The notes below the pieces were generated by a model. That model saw nothing but the letters and a program-made list of their open reading frames with translations. It had not been told where the DNA came from and searched no databases. A stretch of 64,000 nt of DNA, from the NCBI GenBank assembly GCA_045576335.1, contig JAZNGH010000013.1, positions 1-64,000 of the forward strand, in the 5' to 3' direction. The DNA is from Scatosoma sp045576335. Lineage in GTDB: Bacteria; Bacillota; Clostridia; Christensenellales; Borkfalkiaceae. Within the stretch, counting starts at the first letter, position 1, and every line of letters begins with the position of its first letter. Both the position numbers and the translations under genes were made by a program. Shown here one piece after another: positions 28,032-36,718 of the stretch.

Positions 28032-29861
28032 TTATATATTATTGCTACTGATGGTCATTGTAAAGTCATTCCAATTCAGACGACCCGTTATCGGATGCTC
28101 GCCTTGGAACACTCTATCGAGAAGTTCAATTTCAAGCTCGGGAATGGAAGCAATTTCCCCGTCCAAATACGCTTTAAGACGGTTTCTGCAACTCGATACC
28201 CTTTCTTTTAAGCCGCCGATTCTATATTCCTGCACGTCAAAGCCGTACGTCTTATTGTCCGTCATCCATTGTACACGGAAGGTATCTAACAATTTTGCAA
28301 TATCTTCAACGATAACGCCCAACGTATCAACGATTTCAAACATCGTAGTCCTATCGTTTGCCTGATAAGCTTTACGCAAGCGGACACCGATATCGTATTT
28401 GTTTACAAGCACTCGACAAAGGCATTCGACGGTGTCGAATACGTATTGATATTTACCCTTTTTCATTGCTGCCAAAGCCTGTTCAACGATTGCAAACGAT
28501 TCTTTTTCTTCTTCTGTCACGTAACAATCGAACATACCCGAAAATACGTCGTTAAATAAGTGGTATTTATTGATATTGGCGTAATCAAGATATTTCCCGC
28601 AACAGTTGTTTGCCCAGTCAAGTTTAAGATAATCTTCAAGCGTATAGCCTGTCAAAACCAAGAACTCTTTTTTTACGCTTTCGATATCGCCGTCACGTGT
28701 TTTCATGGCAAACGTAGCCATTGCAGGTAAGATGGCAAACGGTGAGGCCTCCGCACCGTTATCCCCCCAAGTGGTGTTTATAATATAAGACATATTATAT
28801 TTTTTTGCCATTTTCACGCCCAAATTATGCGCGGTCATCGAGTAATTATTGCAAGGAACAAAGCCGTTCCACTTAAAGGACGCGGCGGCATAACCGACTT
28901 TTTGCGTCGCTCCTTCAAACGCCTCAAATAATTTCTCGTAAACCCTTACGCCCTCTTCGTTTATAGGAATACCGTATTGCCAATGACAAATTGAAACGTT
29001 TTTGGGGATTTTCTCTTTAACCTCTTGGGGTATGGTATAAATATTAGACACGTTCTTCGTTTGGTTGATTTTTGCCGCGAGCTTTAAGAACATATCTCCC
29101 CACATCATCAATGAAAAGCCGTACTTTTCGCCGATTTCGCTGACCCTTTGTAAATGTTTAAGCAATATCTCATAAGAAGGTTGATATCCGTTCAAATCAA
29201 GATATTCCCCCCTGCCGACCAAATGAGCCTCGTCCATACCGATATGTACGCGACGCGTGGAATAGCATTGTGCAAGCGTTTTGAACATATTATCAATCAA
29301 CGTGTAAATCCGCTCGTCGCCAACCAATAAAATATCTTCACAATCAAAGTGGTCTTGATATTCTTTATACCATCTTTTAAGGGAATTCAAATGCGCCAAA
29401 ACTTGAATTTGCGGGATTACTTCCATTCCGATTTCTTTACCGTATGCGTCGATTTCCTTCATTTCGGCAATACTGTACCTTCCGCGAAGATATCCGAAAA
29501 CCGGTTCGTCAATGACCTCATAGGTATCTTCGGTGTAAATCATAAACGCATTATAGCCCACCATCGCGGCTATTCTCATCAACTTTTTAATCGTTTCAAC
29601 GTTGATAACCGCATTTCTCGAACAGTCAACAAAGAAGATAACGTCCTCAAACTGTTTTTTTTCTGTAATCGTATAATTTTCCAACTCTTCGTTCGTTTTT
29701 ACGATTAACGCCGCTCTTAAAATATCGGCTCCTTCACAATATTGAACGTTCAAATCCTTGCCTGTCTTTTTAATTTCTAAAAAATCACCCTTGCTGAAAA
29801 CCGTTTGCTGTGGAAAGCTAAAATCGATTTCCTTTTTTATTTCATTGAATATTTTATCCAT
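28032..29861 (-). CDS. GH20-type beta-N-acetylhexosaminidase-like enzyme
   Basis: 609 residues from the ATG at 29861, chosen because GGTGG precedes it and it leaves a 25-nt gap; a longer frame to 29903 would overlap the DUF4838 gene. No signal peptide. The opening 'FFVDCSRNAVINVETIKKL' is typical of GH20 exo-hexosaminidases. The barrel includes 'VIPQIQVLAHLNSLKRW', and the catalytic Asp-Glu pair is in 'HIGMDEAH' (D210-E211 from this start). The C-terminal 200 residues are helical and unassigned. It should remove terminal beta-GlcNAc or beta-GalNAc from imported glycan using substrate-assisted catalysis, upstream of the two phosphorylases. Confidence 0.85.
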   Translation of the reverse strand: MDKIFNEIKKEIDFSFPQQTVFSKGDFLEIKKTGKDLNVQYCEGADILRAALIVKTNEELENYTITEKKQFEDVIFFVDCSRNAVINVETIKKLMRIAAMVGYNAFMIYTEDTYEVIDEPVFGYLRGRYSIAEMKEIDAYGKEIGMEVIPQIQVLAHLNSLKRWYKEYQDHFDCEDILLVGDERIYTLIDNMFKTLAQCYSTRRVHIGMDEAHLVGRGEYLDLNGYQPSYEILLKHLQRVSEIGEKYGFSLMMWGDMFLKLAAKINQTKNVSNIYTIPQEVKEKIPKNVSICHWQYGIPINEEGVRVYEKLFEAFEGATQKVGYAAASFKWNGFVPCNNYSMTAHNLGVKMAKKYNMSYIINTTWGDNGAEASPFAILPAMATFAMKTRDGDIESVKKEFLVLTGYTLEDYLKLDWANNCCGKYLDYANINKYHLFNDVFSGMFDCYVTEEEKESFAIVEQALAAMKKGKYQYVFDTVECLCRVLVNKYDIGVRLRKAYQANDRTTMFEIVDTLGVIVEDIAKLLDTFRVQWMTDNKTYGFDVQEYRIGGLKERVSSCRNRLKAYLDGEIASIPELEIELLDRVFQGEHPITGRLNWNDFTMTISSNNI

Positions 29862-29886
29862 ATTACCACCTATTTTTAGTCTATTT

Positions 29887-31863
29887 TTATAATCCTTTGG
29901 CAAGTTTTATTTCCTTAATCCATACGTCAAGGGTTTTTTGCTCTGATATTCTCCGCAACCCGAAATCACTCGCGTCTTTAAGGAATTTATTAAATACCGA
30001 TTCAAAATCCGCCACGTCGTAGCCGTAATAATCGTAGGAATCAATTTTTATAAAAGTGTTACAAAGGTCCTCTGCCTTCACTCTTCTATACAATTTTTCC
30101 GCCGTTTCTCTATCTTCCATTTTTGAAATTATATCCAACGCCTCGTCAATAATTTCTTGTGCGGTATCAACGAAGCTTCTCGGGAACGTATCGTACAATG
30201 CAACGTGGTCAAAGCCGTGATATCTACCGCCAGACTCCGCATCCAGCATTGCCAAATGTCCCGTATAAAAGTCGAATAATTCTCTCATTTGCGGAGCAAC
30301 GTCTTTATAATAATTCTTAAAGAAGTTATCGGTCAATTCGTCGACGTTACTATCCACGTCCCACGTCAATTTACCAAAGAGATAATTACGCAAATAGTCG
30401 AAAGACGTCAGATTGCTTCCCGAAGCAGCTTCAATAAAAATATTTTCCGTCGCGCCCATGTCATAGTAATATTGCAATTCCTTTTGCATAGTCCCGAAAT
30501 TGTTATAGAAAGGTAAATACGCCTTAAAATTAACGGTATAGCTCCACACTAAAAATCTGTCCGTGATTTTCTTCCAGTTTTCCAAATTCGGCAGGGTATC
30601 CGCAAGCTTGGAACAGTTTTCGTCGTCTATTTGATGCATACGGCACAAGCCGCTATCGCCGTATGCTATACGCGTATACAGCTTTTCGTGCGGAATACAG
30701 CTTTCGTCCGTCAACTGCCATTCTCCGTCAACCTTCGTCATCGGTGGTTTCGACGTTATACTATAAGCAAACATTGAGTAAATAAGCGGTCTTTCGGGAC
30801 AATTTTGCAATCTCCATTCTTCTACCCTTTCAACGACCTTGTTGCAAAATCTTATGTAGTATCCCGTTCCCGTATAAGCACTAACTTCCAGCTGACAAGC
30901 GTTACAGCTACACCACGCGGTATTTGCGTCGTCCTGTCCCATTCCCACGATGTACGCTTCCGGTTTCGCTATCACGTCTTTTATAATCAAATCGACGAAA
31001 GTATCAATTAAATCTTGGTTCGTCAAGCACAGTTGATGCCCCGTTTCATACCATTCGGGATGATACGTTTCGGGCTTTGAAGGGTCGTTGTACACTTCTT
31101 CCTTTAACATCTTACGAAGAACGTGCGCGTCACCGCCAATCCAAGTATTTATACCTAAATTCGTATGACCGAGCTTGGTTACAAATTCGTTCACGTATCT
31201 ATACTTAAAAGAAGAATCCAAATCAGTCGTATGCATCGTTCCGTCTATAAATCTGGCGGCAAAATCAGGAACGTCCGTCAAATTAAAATCTTTCAGCTTC
31301 ACGGAATCCGATTTTTCGTAATAAATCTCGTCTGCCGCATACGGCTCAAACCCAATTTGATGCTTTAAGAATTCATACACGCCGAAAGACGTTCCGGTAT
31401 CCCTTCCGCCACAGATAAACACCAAATTATTCTTACGAATGATTTTATATCCGTCGCGACCGACTTCATCAAATTCGACCGATATATTGCTTTCGGTAAG
31501 TAATTTAGTACGTCCCACCGAAATATACCGTTGATTCTCGTCATAAGTAAGCTCTGCATCGCTTACGATTGGCAGCTCAACCCCCGTCGCAAGCTCAAAA
31601 TACGTTTGCAGTTCCGTAGCGGAAAATCTTTCATTGTCGCCAACGTTTTCGGTTACAACGATTTTGTAATCAGATTGACCGTTGGAACATAAATCGATAT
31701 TTGTAGCGGTAATTTCATTCGTATCGGTTGGAGTTTCGCTTGTACTGTCGCTACTATCGGTCGTACTGCTGCTATTCGCGCCGTTATCACAAGCGAACAC
31801 ATTAAACAAGCATATTAACGTTAAAGCAATACCCACTATTTTTTTTATGAAATTATTTTTCAT
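29887..31863 (-). CDS. DUF4838 / GH67N-like lipoprotein (locus 2)
   Basis: 658 residues. The signal peptide ends in a lipobox (NVFAC, Cys about 25), followed by a Ser/Thr linker. GH67 N-terminal-like domain at about 55-170 ('RFSATELQTYFELATGVELPIV', 'RYISVGRTKLL'). DUF4838-like region at about 230-500 with 'GMGQDDANTAWCSCNACQ'. Paralogue of 5121-7061, and like it preceded by an Ig-like secreted protein and the two permeases. Probably an outer-face glycan-binding or glycan-trimming protein. AGGAGGAG gives a strong ribosome site. Confidence 0.8.
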   Translation of the reverse strand: MKNNFIKKIVGIALTLICLFNVFACDNGANSSSTTDSSDSTSETPTDTNEITATNIDLCSNGQSDYKIVVTENVGDNERFSATELQTYFELATGVELPIVSDAELTYDENQRYISVGRTKLLTESNISVEFDEVGRDGYKIIRKNNLVFICGGRDTGTSFGVYEFLKHQIGFEPYAADEIYYEKSDSVKLKDFNLTDVPDFAARFIDGTMHTTDLDSSFKYRYVNEFVTKLGHTNLGINTWIGGDAHVLRKMLKEEVYNDPSKPETYHPEWYETGHQLCLTNQDLIDTFVDLIIKDVIAKPEAYIVGMGQDDANTAWCSCNACQLEVSAYTGTGYYIRFCNKVVERVEEWRLQNCPERPLIYSMFAYSITSKPPMTKVDGEWQLTDESCIPHEKLYTRIAYGDSGLCRMHQIDDENCSKLADTLPNLENWKKITDRFLVWSYTVNFKAYLPFYNNFGTMQKELQYYYDMGATENIFIEAASGSNLTSFDYLRNYLFGKLTWDVDSNVDELTDNFFKNYYKDVAPQMRELFDFYTGHLAMLDAESGGRYHGFDHVALYDTFPRSFVDTAQEIIDEALDIISKMEDRETAEKLYRRVKAEDLCNTFIKIDSYDYYGYDVADFESVFNKFLKDASDFGLRRISEQKTLDVWIKEIKLAKGL

Positions 31864-31876
31864 TTTTCACTCCTCC

Positions 31877-34813
31877 TTACCGAACGGTTACCGTTATTTT
31901 GACGACGTCATGGTTATACGCTGCATCACACGCATAATATCTGACGGTATACGTCCCTTTTTGCGTGAAAGTGTATTCCATGGTATCCGTTACGTTTTTA
32001 ACGCCTAAATCACGTTCCGTCACAAATACGTATAATTGAGGCTCGGTGTCAAACGAATCGTAAACGCTGGCAGAAGTAAACTTAACCGTTTCCCCAACCG
32101 AACAAGTGATTTCCGTTTCACCGAAATATGCAATTCTCGGAGCCGATTTATCGAAAACGTATAACGTATATTCTAACGGTGTACTCCTTTCGTATGCGTT
32201 TTTCGCAATAAATTTGATAGAGTATTGACCGTACACGTCCGCAATGAACGACGCATCTTTTGTTACCTCGCCACTTACGACACTACCGTCGGGTTTGGTA
32301 ACTTCATAATCAAACGTATTGACGGTACTGAACATATCGTATACGTCGGCAAGCGGAAGCTCTACCTTCTCGCCGAAATTTGCTTCGGTCGGCATATTGT
32401 CTAACATGATAACCGACGGGAATAACGTAAGAGAATATTTTTTTACGTTTCCACGAAGATAGTCGGCACGAAGCGTCAACGTTCCCAATCTATAAAGACG
32501 GAGATTTGTTTCCGTCGGCGCCGATACGACTTCGATTTCTACCCAAGCGAGTTTGTTTGAAAAATCGTAAACGCTTTCAAGCGACAAAACCTTTGTGGGA
32601 GCAGAAGTCGAGCCCGTATACAGCGTTTTGTCCTTTATGAAGAATAACGTCCCCTCCGCGGCGGTTAATTGCCCGACGACGGTATTACTCTTGCCGTTAC
32701 ATTTTACCTGAATCGTATTTTCATCTGCTTGCGAAAATTCGATTTCAACCGTTTTGTTGGAATTGATAAAATCTATCAAAGAAAGATTTATCTTCGTTTG
32801 CTCTTGTATCTTATCAACCGAGAAACGAAAATCCAACGTTTCGGTATACAGCGGGTTAAAGTACGAAATTTGTGCACAATCTTGCCCTTCATTCATTTTG
32901 AAACCCAAGTATTTTTCTTCGTCCTCTTCGCCGTTATACGTAACCGCCACATTTTGGTCGTCGTAATCAAAATAATCCCACAAATAAGCGTTTTTAGGGT
33001 CGATTAGCTCAACGTTAAAGGACCTCGTTTCTTTGACGTCGGTATAATCACGGCACCAAACCTCGTATTCAACGGTTATTTGGTCACCGAACTTTTCAAT
33101 GGAAGGAACGAATTGATAATCGTGTATTTCTTCCACCACCGATGCCTTTTCGCCAACGCCTTTTACCGTAATTTTATTTATAGCGTTAAGTTTTTGTCCA
33201 GGCAAAGAGTAATAGTCGTAAGCATTCGGATTCGGTAAACGAACCGCTACGCCGCTAATCATACGAGGATACATTCTCATTTCACTTTCGAAAACAGGTC
33301 CAAGCTCTTGCTTTACGCTACAAACGTATCCGTACGTTTTTTCTCTCCCCAAATAGTCCTTTGCGATATACGTCACGGAATAATCACCCGCAAAAGTGGG
33401 AATGAAGTATTCAAGATTTTCCCCGATTAAAGAATTGTCTGCCAAGCAACGAACCTGGGTCGTCAACGCAACGTTACCGCTACCACCGCTTACGGTCGCC
33501 TTCGGCAAAAGCACGAACTCGCCGACCGAGAAATCGGTTGCGTGCTCTTCAATTTCCAACTCTATGGGCGAAATTGCATAAGTAGCATACAGTACGAAGT
33601 CCTTATATATTTGATTTCCGGCAGCGTCGCGCCCCACGTAACGCAACGTATAATACCCCTCAACGTCGGGGACAAACGACGTGGTAAATGCCTCCTTCAA
33701 AAACTCGTTTGCCTTCGGTTTTTTAATATATACCACGGGCTGAATATCCCCCGACACCGTATCGTAAAATTCGACGTCAAACAAGGGATACTCCATACCC
33801 ACGTTCGCTTTCGGAATATTCTCATTATCGTAATCGGTCAAATAGCTCGGGCTTATGGTATCCGTCGCCGTATCACCGTTCATAGGCGTATTTGCAAGAT
33901 TAAGAATGACATACGACGCGGGCGTGTTCGTGATTCCGCCTATTTCAATACTGACCTTTACGCGGTTATTCGTGAAGCCCGCCCACTCCGTGCCTCCGCC
34001 GTAGGCGTTTGGAATACTCGTATCGTCCAAATCGAGAATACATTGTAAAACGTTATTGTCGTTTACCATCCAAACGGATTTATCGTTGGCATCATATCTC
34101 AACGAATACGGCATTACCAGCATTTCGCTATTCTCTTTGCCCTTACCGCGACCACGAACTACGTTGTGAAACGCACCTACGCCGATTTCCATACCAAGAC
34201 TGTGCCATTGCGTAGGCAAAATGGCTTTCTGCCCGTAACGATACCCCGCAGAAACACCATTGCTCGCATTCACCTTTACCCAGGTATGAGCCGAAGCATA
34301 GTTAGAGGTAGCGGAGTTCGTTATAGGATTCGACATCAAATATACGGAAAACCAGTTATTTTCGTCGTCAGCGTCAGTAAATGTAATCGTCATCTGATTG
34401 AAATCAAAATCCAACCGCGGATTGCTTGAAATAGGCAAAACGTCAATCAGCTTATCCTCTTTCGTGAAGCCGTCCAAATCAATAATATTATTGAACGTGA
34501 CGTAATCCATCGCCGAAGTCGTGCTGACCATAACGCCGTTTGTTTGCCAGTCCTCCAAATCGCCTTCCTCAACGAAGGTAATCGTCCCCTCCTGACTAAT
34601 ATACCCACTTTTTGCAATGTCGGGTACGTCGACGTTTTCACTGATTACTGCCCCGTTACCGCTTGACGCCCATAAAGAAGCAGGCGAAACGGAGTTGGTT
34701 TCCGCATTAACGTCAGAATGATTAAACACCGCAACACCGCTCGCAAAAAACGTTGCAGCCAAAAGCGCAAGGCTCACACAATATTTTAATTTTCTATTTT
34801 TTAGTTTTTTCAT
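31877..34813 (-). CDS. Secreted Ig-like multidomain protein (locus 2)
   Basis: 978 residues with a Sec signal peptide (about 1-37, 'VNA|ETN'). A beta-sandwich module occupies about 40-325 and ends 'SYVILNLANTPMNGD'. Ig-like repeats follow ('GYYTLRYVGRDAAGNQ', 'GDYSVTYIAKDYLG', 'GQYSIKFIAKNAY', 'GTYTVRYYACDAAYN'), with a second sandwich at about 625-800. No anchor motif visible. Shorter counterpart of 7070-11245 at the same place in the gene order. Likely a surface glycan-binding accessory to the transporter; no catalytic residues recognised. Confidence 0.75.
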   Translation of the reverse strand: MKKLKNRKLKYCVSLALLAATFFASGVAVFNHSDVNAETNSVSPASLWASSGNGAVISENVDVPDIAKSGYISQEGTITFVEEGDLEDWQTNGVMVSTTSAMDYVTFNNIIDLDGFTKEDKLIDVLPISSNPRLDFDFNQMTITFTDADDENNWFSVYLMSNPITNSATSNYASAHTWVKVNASNGVSAGYRYGQKAILPTQWHSLGMEIGVGAFHNVVRGRGKGKENSEMLVMPYSLRYDANDKSVWMVNDNNVLQCILDLDDTSIPNAYGGGTEWAGFTNNRVKVSIEIGGITNTPASYVILNLANTPMNGDTATDTISPSYLTDYDNENIPKANVGMEYPLFDVEFYDTVSGDIQPVVYIKKPKANEFLKEAFTTSFVPDVEGYYTLRYVGRDAAGNQIYKDFVLYATYAISPIELEIEEHATDFSVGEFVLLPKATVSGGSGNVALTTQVRCLADNSLIGENLEYFIPTFAGDYSVTYIAKDYLGREKTYGYVCSVKQELGPVFESEMRMYPRMISGVAVRLPNPNAYDYYSLPGQKLNAINKITVKGVGEKASVVEEIHDYQFVPSIEKFGDQITVEYEVWCRDYTDVKETRSFNVELIDPKNAYLWDYFDYDDQNVAVTYNGEEDEEKYLGFKMNEGQDCAQISYFNPLYTETLDFRFSVDKIQEQTKINLSLIDFINSNKTVEIEFSQADENTIQVKCNGKSNTVVGQLTAAEGTLFFIKDKTLYTGSTSAPTKVLSLESVYDFSNKLAWVEIEVVSAPTETNLRLYRLGTLTLRADYLRGNVKKYSLTLFPSVIMLDNMPTEANFGEKVELPLADVYDMFSTVNTFDYEVTKPDGSVVSGEVTKDASFIADVYGQYSIKFIAKNAYERSTPLEYTLYVFDKSAPRIAYFGETEITCSVGETVKFTSASVYDSFDTEPQLYVFVTERDLGVKNVTDTMEYTFTQKGTYTVRYYACDAAYNHDVVKITVTVR

Positions 34814-34849
34814 ATAAAATTACTCCTAACGGTTATAGCTCGTTGTCGC

Positions 34850-35746
34850 TTAACCTTTAAGTCCGCCCATAGTTAAAGAGCCCATCATCTTTTCTCTAAA
34901 AATCAAGAACAGAACCAACATCGGCATAGCAACAACAAACAATGCGGCAAGCTTTACGGGCACTTCACTTGCCCCCGGCTCGTAACTTTGTTGAAACTTA
35001 AATACTGCATACGCAAGCGTTGGATAATCCGACAAATAAATCATAGGCGTCGTATATTCCGTCCAATGACCTATTACCGCGCTCAAAAACAGTACCCAAA
35101 ATACCGTTGCAATCATCGGTAACATTATTTTCAAGAAAATGGTAAACGGCGAAGCCCCGTCTATTATTGCGGCTTCCGCATACTCCCAGCTTAAACCTTT
35201 CCACAATGCATAATATATTAAGAAAGATGAGTTCGTTCCCGATAAAAATATGATAGAGTAAAAGAAGAGGTTGTTATAATAACCTATCATTTTTGCAAGC
35301 CTAATGGACGCCGCAAGAGATGCAGAAAGAGGAACGTACATATTTACCAAGGCAAGTCCCCAAATCATTTTAGTCCACTTTACGCGTTTGGAATATTTCG
35401 CATAAATATAACTGCAAATGAGCGGTCCCAGCTGTGCAAGAAAGCTGTTGACGATACAATAGTATAATGTATTGAACATCATTTCGGGGACTTGCACGTA
35501 TCTACCGCTGGAAATCCTGACGGTCATTTTTTGAAACGCCAAGCCGTAGTTTACGTAATGCCATCCCTCGTATTGTGCGTCCGGAAACCAAATCGGATCC
35601 ATCCAGTAGTTTACGGGTCCCTTAAAGCTCGTTATCACGCCCCAAAACAGCAAAACGCAAAATATAAGTACCCATAAAGCCATCAACGACCATCCAAAAA
35701 TCGGAAAAAACTTAAAAAAACGTTTGTTTATTTTGATTTGTTTCAT
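34850..35746 (-). CDS. Carbohydrate ABC transporter permease, MalG/UgpE type (locus 2)
   Basis: 298 residues from the ATG at 35746, preferred over one ten codons upstream because GGAGAG precedes it and it avoids overlapping the previous gene. Six membrane segments; EAA loop 'EAAIIDGAS' at about residue 190; C-terminus 'LTMGGLKG' as in locus 1. Forms the CUT1 channel with the product at 35763-36716. Confidence 0.92.
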   Translation of the reverse strand: MKQIKINKRFFKFFPIFGWSLMALWVLIFCVLLFWGVITSFKGPVNYWMDPIWFPDAQYEGWHYVNYGLAFQKMTVRISSGRYVQVPEMMFNTLYYCIVNSFLAQLGPLICSYIYAKYSKRVKWTKMIWGLALVNMYVPLSASLAASIRLAKMIGYYNNLFFYSIIFLSGTNSSFLIYYALWKGLSWEYAEAAIIDGASPFTIFLKIMLPMIATVFWVLFLSAVIGHWTEYTTPMIYLSDYPTLAYAVFKFQQSYEPGASEVPVKLAALFVVAMPMLVLFLIFREKMMGSLTMGGLKG

Positions 35747-35762
35747 AATTTCTCTCCTCGCT

Positions 35763-36716
35763 TTATAATTCGGCACCCGGGTCTATTTTGTCAAATAGCC
35801 ATTTCGTTGCTTGTACAATAGGAACGGACACTAATCCAATCGTTAAGTTGGCGGCGGACGTATAACCGTACATGGTTCCCGGGTTTTCCGCACCGTAAAT
35901 CGACGTAAACATAAAATACCCAAAGGTTTTCAAGTTTTCGGGCGCACCCCCCTCGTACAAGGAATATAACGGTCCTTGCGTCGTAAAGAATCCCGTAAAC
36001 AAGCCCAAGCATTGCACCTGCAACATCGGGAAAACAAAGGGTATGGTTACGTATATAAATTCCTGGAACAACGAAAGCCCTTCCAATTCTCCGTATTCGA
36101 TAAGGTCTTGCGGAATTCTGCTCATGGTACCCAAATTTATCAACAAGCTTCCGGGCATACCGAAGTATACGAGATAAATAATAACGACCGACCAGTTATA
36201 TCGAGCGTCGGAGAAGAAAAAGAGTTCTTGTCCCAAGTTGAGCTTTATAAACTCGAATATTGCCCCTTCGATAAAATGCTTATATAAAAGGGTGACAACC
36301 ATTCCCGACAATATTGCAGGTAGATACATCATTACCTTGAAAAAGCCGCTACCCGTACATTTTTTGCATATCATAAACGAAAAAATGTAGCTCGTGGGTA
36401 AACAAACCAACGTTGATATCAAGTGCATAAGTGCACCGTTCGCCAAATAAGAGGTTTTCAAGGAAAATACGTCGTTGATAAAATTGCCAAAATTTGTAAA
36501 CAGTTTATCGCTCGGCAACAAGCTATGTACGTCCAAATAGGGGTCGTACTCCGTAAACGCCAACTCGATTGAACTAAAATTTGCATACAGCCAAAAAACG
36601 AGCCAATAAACGATAAAGGTAATCAGCATTAAAAAACAAAAAATATTTTCTTGCTTTTTTATGCTTGACCAGCTCATATTTTTTTTCTTGATAATTGTTT
36701 CTGTCTGTTGTTTCAT
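35763..36716 (-). CDS. Carbohydrate ABC transporter permease, MalF/UgpA type (locus 2)
   Basis: 317 residues, six membrane segments after a basic N-terminus. The EAA loop is degenerate (IEYGELEGL, 206-214). First CUT1 permease of locus 2. It starts two bases after the stop of the solute-binding protein gene and has no clear Shine-Dalgarno, so translation is probably coupled to that gene. An alternative ATG 13 codons inside has no better site. Confidence 0.9.
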   Translation of the reverse strand: MKQQTETIIKKKNMSWSSIKKQENIFCFLMLITFIVYWLVFWLYANFSSIELAFTEYDPYLDVHSLLPSDKLFTNFGNFINDVFSLKTSYLANGALMHLISTLVCLPTSYIFSFMICKKCTGSGFFKVMMYLPAILSGMVVTLLYKHFIEGAIFEFIKLNLGQELFFFSDARYNWSVVIIYLVYFGMPGSLLINLGTMSRIPQDLIEYGELEGLSLFQEFIYVTIPFVFPMLQVQCLGLFTGFFTTQGPLYSLYEGGAPENLKTFGYFMFTSIYGAENPGTMYGYTSAANLTIGLVSVPIVQATKWLFDKIDPGAEL

Positions 36717-36718
36717 AA

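Noticed and set aside
28032..29903. GH20 start at 29903
   Set aside because: It would overlap the DUF4838 gene; the ATG at 29861 has GGTGG and restores normal operon spacing.
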